Under the pieces are notes generated by a model that was not told where the DNA came from, did not search any database, and saw only the letters and a list, made by a program, of their open reading frames with translations. A program made the translations under genes and the position numbers. From Lunatimonas salinarum (GTDB lineage Bacteria > Bacteroidota > Bacteroidia > Cytophagales > Cyclobacteriaceae), in assembly GCF_017811155.1 (NCBI RefSeq), contig NZ_JACVCV010000008.1:186001-250000 (forward strand): 64,000 bases of DNA, given 5' to 3'. This document shows positions 63,122 through 64,000 of this stretch, piece after piece (position 1 is the stretch's first letter; each line of letters begins with the position of its first letter).

Positions 63122-63216
63122 TCATTCCCTATTTACTTACACCCGGGTGGTATGCAGCCATTTTCAAAACCAAGGGTAGAATCCATTGCTGCCGCAGAAG
63201 CATGGTTGGATAGGGT

Positions 63217-63819
63217 TTACTTGCGAATCTTTCCGAGAAAGCGAGTTGCAAAATTTGGCCGATCCTCGGTCAAGGTAAAATCGTCTTCGCTTACCCGCTT
63301 CACACTTTCGATAGTATAAAAAGCCTTTTCGTTTACCTTCTTCACCTTGGCCACAAAGTCCTTTAGATTTTCCCGTTTCAAAACGGTAAAGAGCAACTGC
63401 ACCCTACCATAGCGACCCTCCGCACCCACAATCGTAAAGCGGTGTCCCTTTTCTTTCATGTATTCGACCAACTGCGGCATGGGCTCGGGCGTAATTACCC
63501 TGACCAGTACCCGCCCCAACGCCAACTTTTCCTCGATGGTCATTCCCACCCAAATGCCCATCGCAAATCCCCCTGAATAGGCAATGTAGGAGAGGGGGTT
63601 ATTGATGTTTTGGAAAATCTGTCCAATCGCCAAGAGCCAAATCAAAGCCTCGAAAAACCCCATGATCGGCGCAATGTATTTCTTCCCGGACATCACAAAC
63701 ACGATCCGCAAGGTGTTGATCGAAACATCCCCAATACGCGCCAGGAATATCAAAAGCGGCATGATCAAATAGTTGAAAATGCTTTCAGATATTCCATACG
63801 TCGCTAGGTATTCTTGCAT
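63217..63819 (-). CDS. DUF2179/DUF5698 (UPF0316) membrane protein
   Basis: A 200-residue protein from ATG 63819 (MQEYLATYG). Three hydrophobic segments (about 15-35, 45-65, 70-90) with the family motif IGDVSINTLRIVFVMSGKK and the segment YSGGFAMGIWVGMTIEEKLALG are followed by a soluble DUF2179 domain (GRVQLLFTVLKRENLKDFVAKV). Function unknown. The frame upstream of the ATG to 63894 overlaps the next gene and lacks family features. It lies 40 bases after the partial gene on the same strand. Confidence 0.88.
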   Translation of the reverse strand: MQEYLATYGISESIFNYLIMPLLIFLARIGDVSINTLRIVFVMSGKKYIAPIMGFFEALIWLLAIGQIFQNINNPLSYIAYSGGFAMGIWVGMTIEEKLALGRVLVRVITPEPMPQLVEYMKEKGHRFTIVGAEGRYGRVQLLFTVLKRENLKDFVAKVKKVNEKAFYTIESVKRVSEDDFTLTEDRPNFATRFLGKIRK

Positions 63820-63859
63820 GATAATGGGCTTGGTAAATGGCAAAGTTATCGATAAAGCA

Positions 63860-64000
63860 CTAAACCTTCTTATTCTTACCTGCAAAATAGCCAAATCCTG
63901 CGAAGAACAGTGATGTAATGAGGACCAAGTAGATCAAATGATCCCAATCTTGCCACTGATCCATGGCTACCCCGAAGAGTACCGGCCCTAAAGCAGCCAA
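63860..64000 (-). CDS. C-terminus of a membrane protein, cut by the window edge
   Basis: 46 codons ending in a TAG stop at 63860-63862, open to the right edge. The visible part has two hydrophobic stretches with a GPVLFGVAMDQWQDWDH turn between them and a final AGKNKKV. The pattern (Gly-Pro, Gly, Asp, then a last membrane segment with a basic end) resembles the end of a major facilitator transporter, but this is a weak inference from 46 residues. Confidence 0.55.
   Translation of the reverse strand: MAALGPVLFGVAMDQWQDWDHLIYLVLITSLFFAGFGYFAGKNKKV

Overview
The window is chromosomal DNA of a member of the Bacteroidota, most likely a Cytophagales/Cyclobacteriaceae-type organism (inference). The evidence is a SusC/SusD pair, two proteins with type IX secretion (T9SS) C-terminal sorting domains, a DUF4270 lipoprotein, a LytS-type kinase with LytTR regulators, a bacterial geranylgeranylglyceryl phosphate synthase, and several upstream boxes matching the Bacteroidota -7 promoter element TAnnTTTG. 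I recognise 56 protein genes, two of them cut by the window edges. I see no rRNA, tRNA, CRISPR array, insertion sequence or prophage.

Layout. 1-3400: a truncated surface protein and a T9SS cargo protein, both leftward. 3664-10275: DUF4105 membrane protein, uvrB, a small outer-membrane-type protein, an AlbA/Schlafen-type protein, recX (leftward), tpiA and prmA. 10323-15534: a leftward pair (DUF4270 lipoprotein and a truncated glycogen-synthase-like protein) diverging from panC-panD-flippase-zinc peptidase. 15633-20656: acyl-CoA dehydrogenase, an AraC regulator, a leftward holin-like/membrane protein/GGGP synthase operon, and a porin. 20830-26443: a leftward susC-susD-lipoprotein operon. 26444-27714: a 1.27-kb gene-free region with a duplicated element of about 155 bp and nested inverted repeats. 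27715-35776: membrane-anchored EEP-family enzyme, PIF1-type helicase, a compositionally mosaic T9SS protein, tandem terminators and uvrA. 36011-39380: a SUMF1-like protein, a Tat-exported Gfo/Idh/MocA oxidoreductase and a Tat-exported TIM-barrel isomerase. 39425-43897: YcxB-like protein, a small membrane protein, a Fur-family regulator with a sodium symporter, and a sugar-kinase-like protein. 43908-51559: recG, an OmpA lipoprotein, a pseudouridine synthase, a MoxR ATPase, and a LytS/LytTR system followed by a second LytTR regulator. 51569-59375: leftward PhoH, aroE, DUF368 (PopT-type), ComA, a TPR protein, and an envelope-sugar cluster (epimerase, CpsB-type phosphatase, rfbC). 59634-64000: hflX, an RsmF-type methyltransferase, mtgA, a DUF2179 membrane protein and the end of another membrane protein.

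How the genes fit together. Most are housekeeping functions: nucleotide excision repair (uvrA, uvrB), recombination (recG, recX), glycolysis (tpiA), pantothenate synthesis (panC, panD), shikimate synthesis (aroE) and rRNA or ribosomal-protein modification. The accessory layer concerns the envelope: T9SS cargo, SusCD uptake, porin, polysaccharide precursors, undecaprenyl-phosphate recycling (DUF368), peptidoglycan synthesis (mtgA) and unusual lipids (GGGP synthase, and perhaps sulfonolipids through ComA). No single locus is clearly a new defence or mobile system. The observations most worth following are the GT5-N-only/DUF4270 pair, the mosaic T9SS gene, the repeat-rich region upstream of susC, and a SUMF1-like protein that lacks the catalytic cysteines.
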